Source: Candidatus Ulvibacter alkanivorans (GTDB taxonomy: Bacteria; Bacteroidota; Bacteroidia; Flavobacteriales; Flavobacteriaceae). From it: 32,723 bases of DNA. The translations under genes were made by a program, and so were the position numbers. Shown here piece by piece: positions 32,619 to 32,723 of this stretch (the first letter of the stretch is position 1; every line of letters starts with the position of its first letter). The DNA lies in NCBI RefSeq assembly GCF_003333325.1, contig NZ_QOLC01000057.1, positions 1-32,723 on the forward strand. The letters are read 5' to 3'. The notes beneath the pieces were generated by a model. The model saw only the letters and a list, made by a program, of their open reading frames with translations, was not told the DNA's origin and did not search any database.

Positions 32619-32723
32619 AAATGGTTTTGAAGGGGGTGCCGAATTAAAGGAAAAAGAGGATAATGCGAAGATGCCAATGGCAAGAATGAAAAAGTATAAA
32701 AGTTACGTGTTAATAGATGTATA

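Overview
The window reads as a chromosomal segment of a marine-type member of the Flavobacteriaceae (Bacteroidota). The supporting signs are a type IX secretion (T9SS) C-terminal sorting domain, a lipoprotein with an S-D-D-D surface-export signal, a BshA-type bacillithiol glycosyltransferase, QEGLA-motif and GH3/serine-hydrolase genes typical of the group, AT-rich leaders with little Shine-Dalgarno signal, and several exact matches to the Bacteroidota -7 promoter box (TAnnTTTG). The DNA is almost fully coding. No tRNA, rRNA, CRISPR array, insertion sequence or prophage is visible, and no gene-free stretch exceeds 300 bp.

Layout. (1) 14-3215, plus strand: a compact run with a 2-oxoglutarate/Fe(II) oxygenase, a SUI1/eIF1-like protein, a nucleoside phosphorylase, a cytosolic periplasmic-binding-protein-like protein and a 35-residue membrane miniprotein. 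(2) 3247-6558: uracil-DNA glycosylase (minus), then a MutS2-like ATPase without an Smr domain and a DCC-family thiol protein (plus). (3) 6691-11708, plus: an overlapping histidine kinase/response regulator pair followed 21 bp later by a 970-residue T9SS-exported repeat protein, closed by a UUCG-loop terminator. (4) 11759-14783, minus: a tight three-gene module of GshB-like ATP-grasp ligase, N-formylglutamate amidohydrolase-like protein and QEGLA/DUF1704 metallopeptidase-like protein. (5) 14867-18372, minus: a secreted protein, a dicarboxylate/amino-acid:cation symporter and chorismate synthase. (6) 18542-22885: a surface lipoprotein, a three-part FAD/Fe-S dehydrogenase of the YdiJ type and an outer-membrane beta-barrel protein. 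(7) 22981-32618, minus: nine close or overlapping genes (amidase, MlaD/MCE protein, membrane Fe-S protein, HAD phosphatase, CCG-domain protein, an unknown conserved protein, GH3-serine hydrolase fusion, BshA, PrcB-like lipoprotein) joining envelope upkeep, redox enzymes and thiol synthesis.

The most striking observation is not a gene. The octamer TTCCGAAG (reverse complement CTTCGGAA) occurs about 35 times by eye in 32.7 kb, against about one expected from base composition. It is balanced between strands, occurs in all three codon phases and has one intergenic copy. That is the density and behaviour of a DNA uptake sequence or a HIP1-like iterated palindrome, and I know of no description of it. 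The best candidate gene system is the ATP-grasp/amidohydrolase/QEGLA-peptidase operon, which looks like an amide-bond making and breaking cycle with an unknown substrate.
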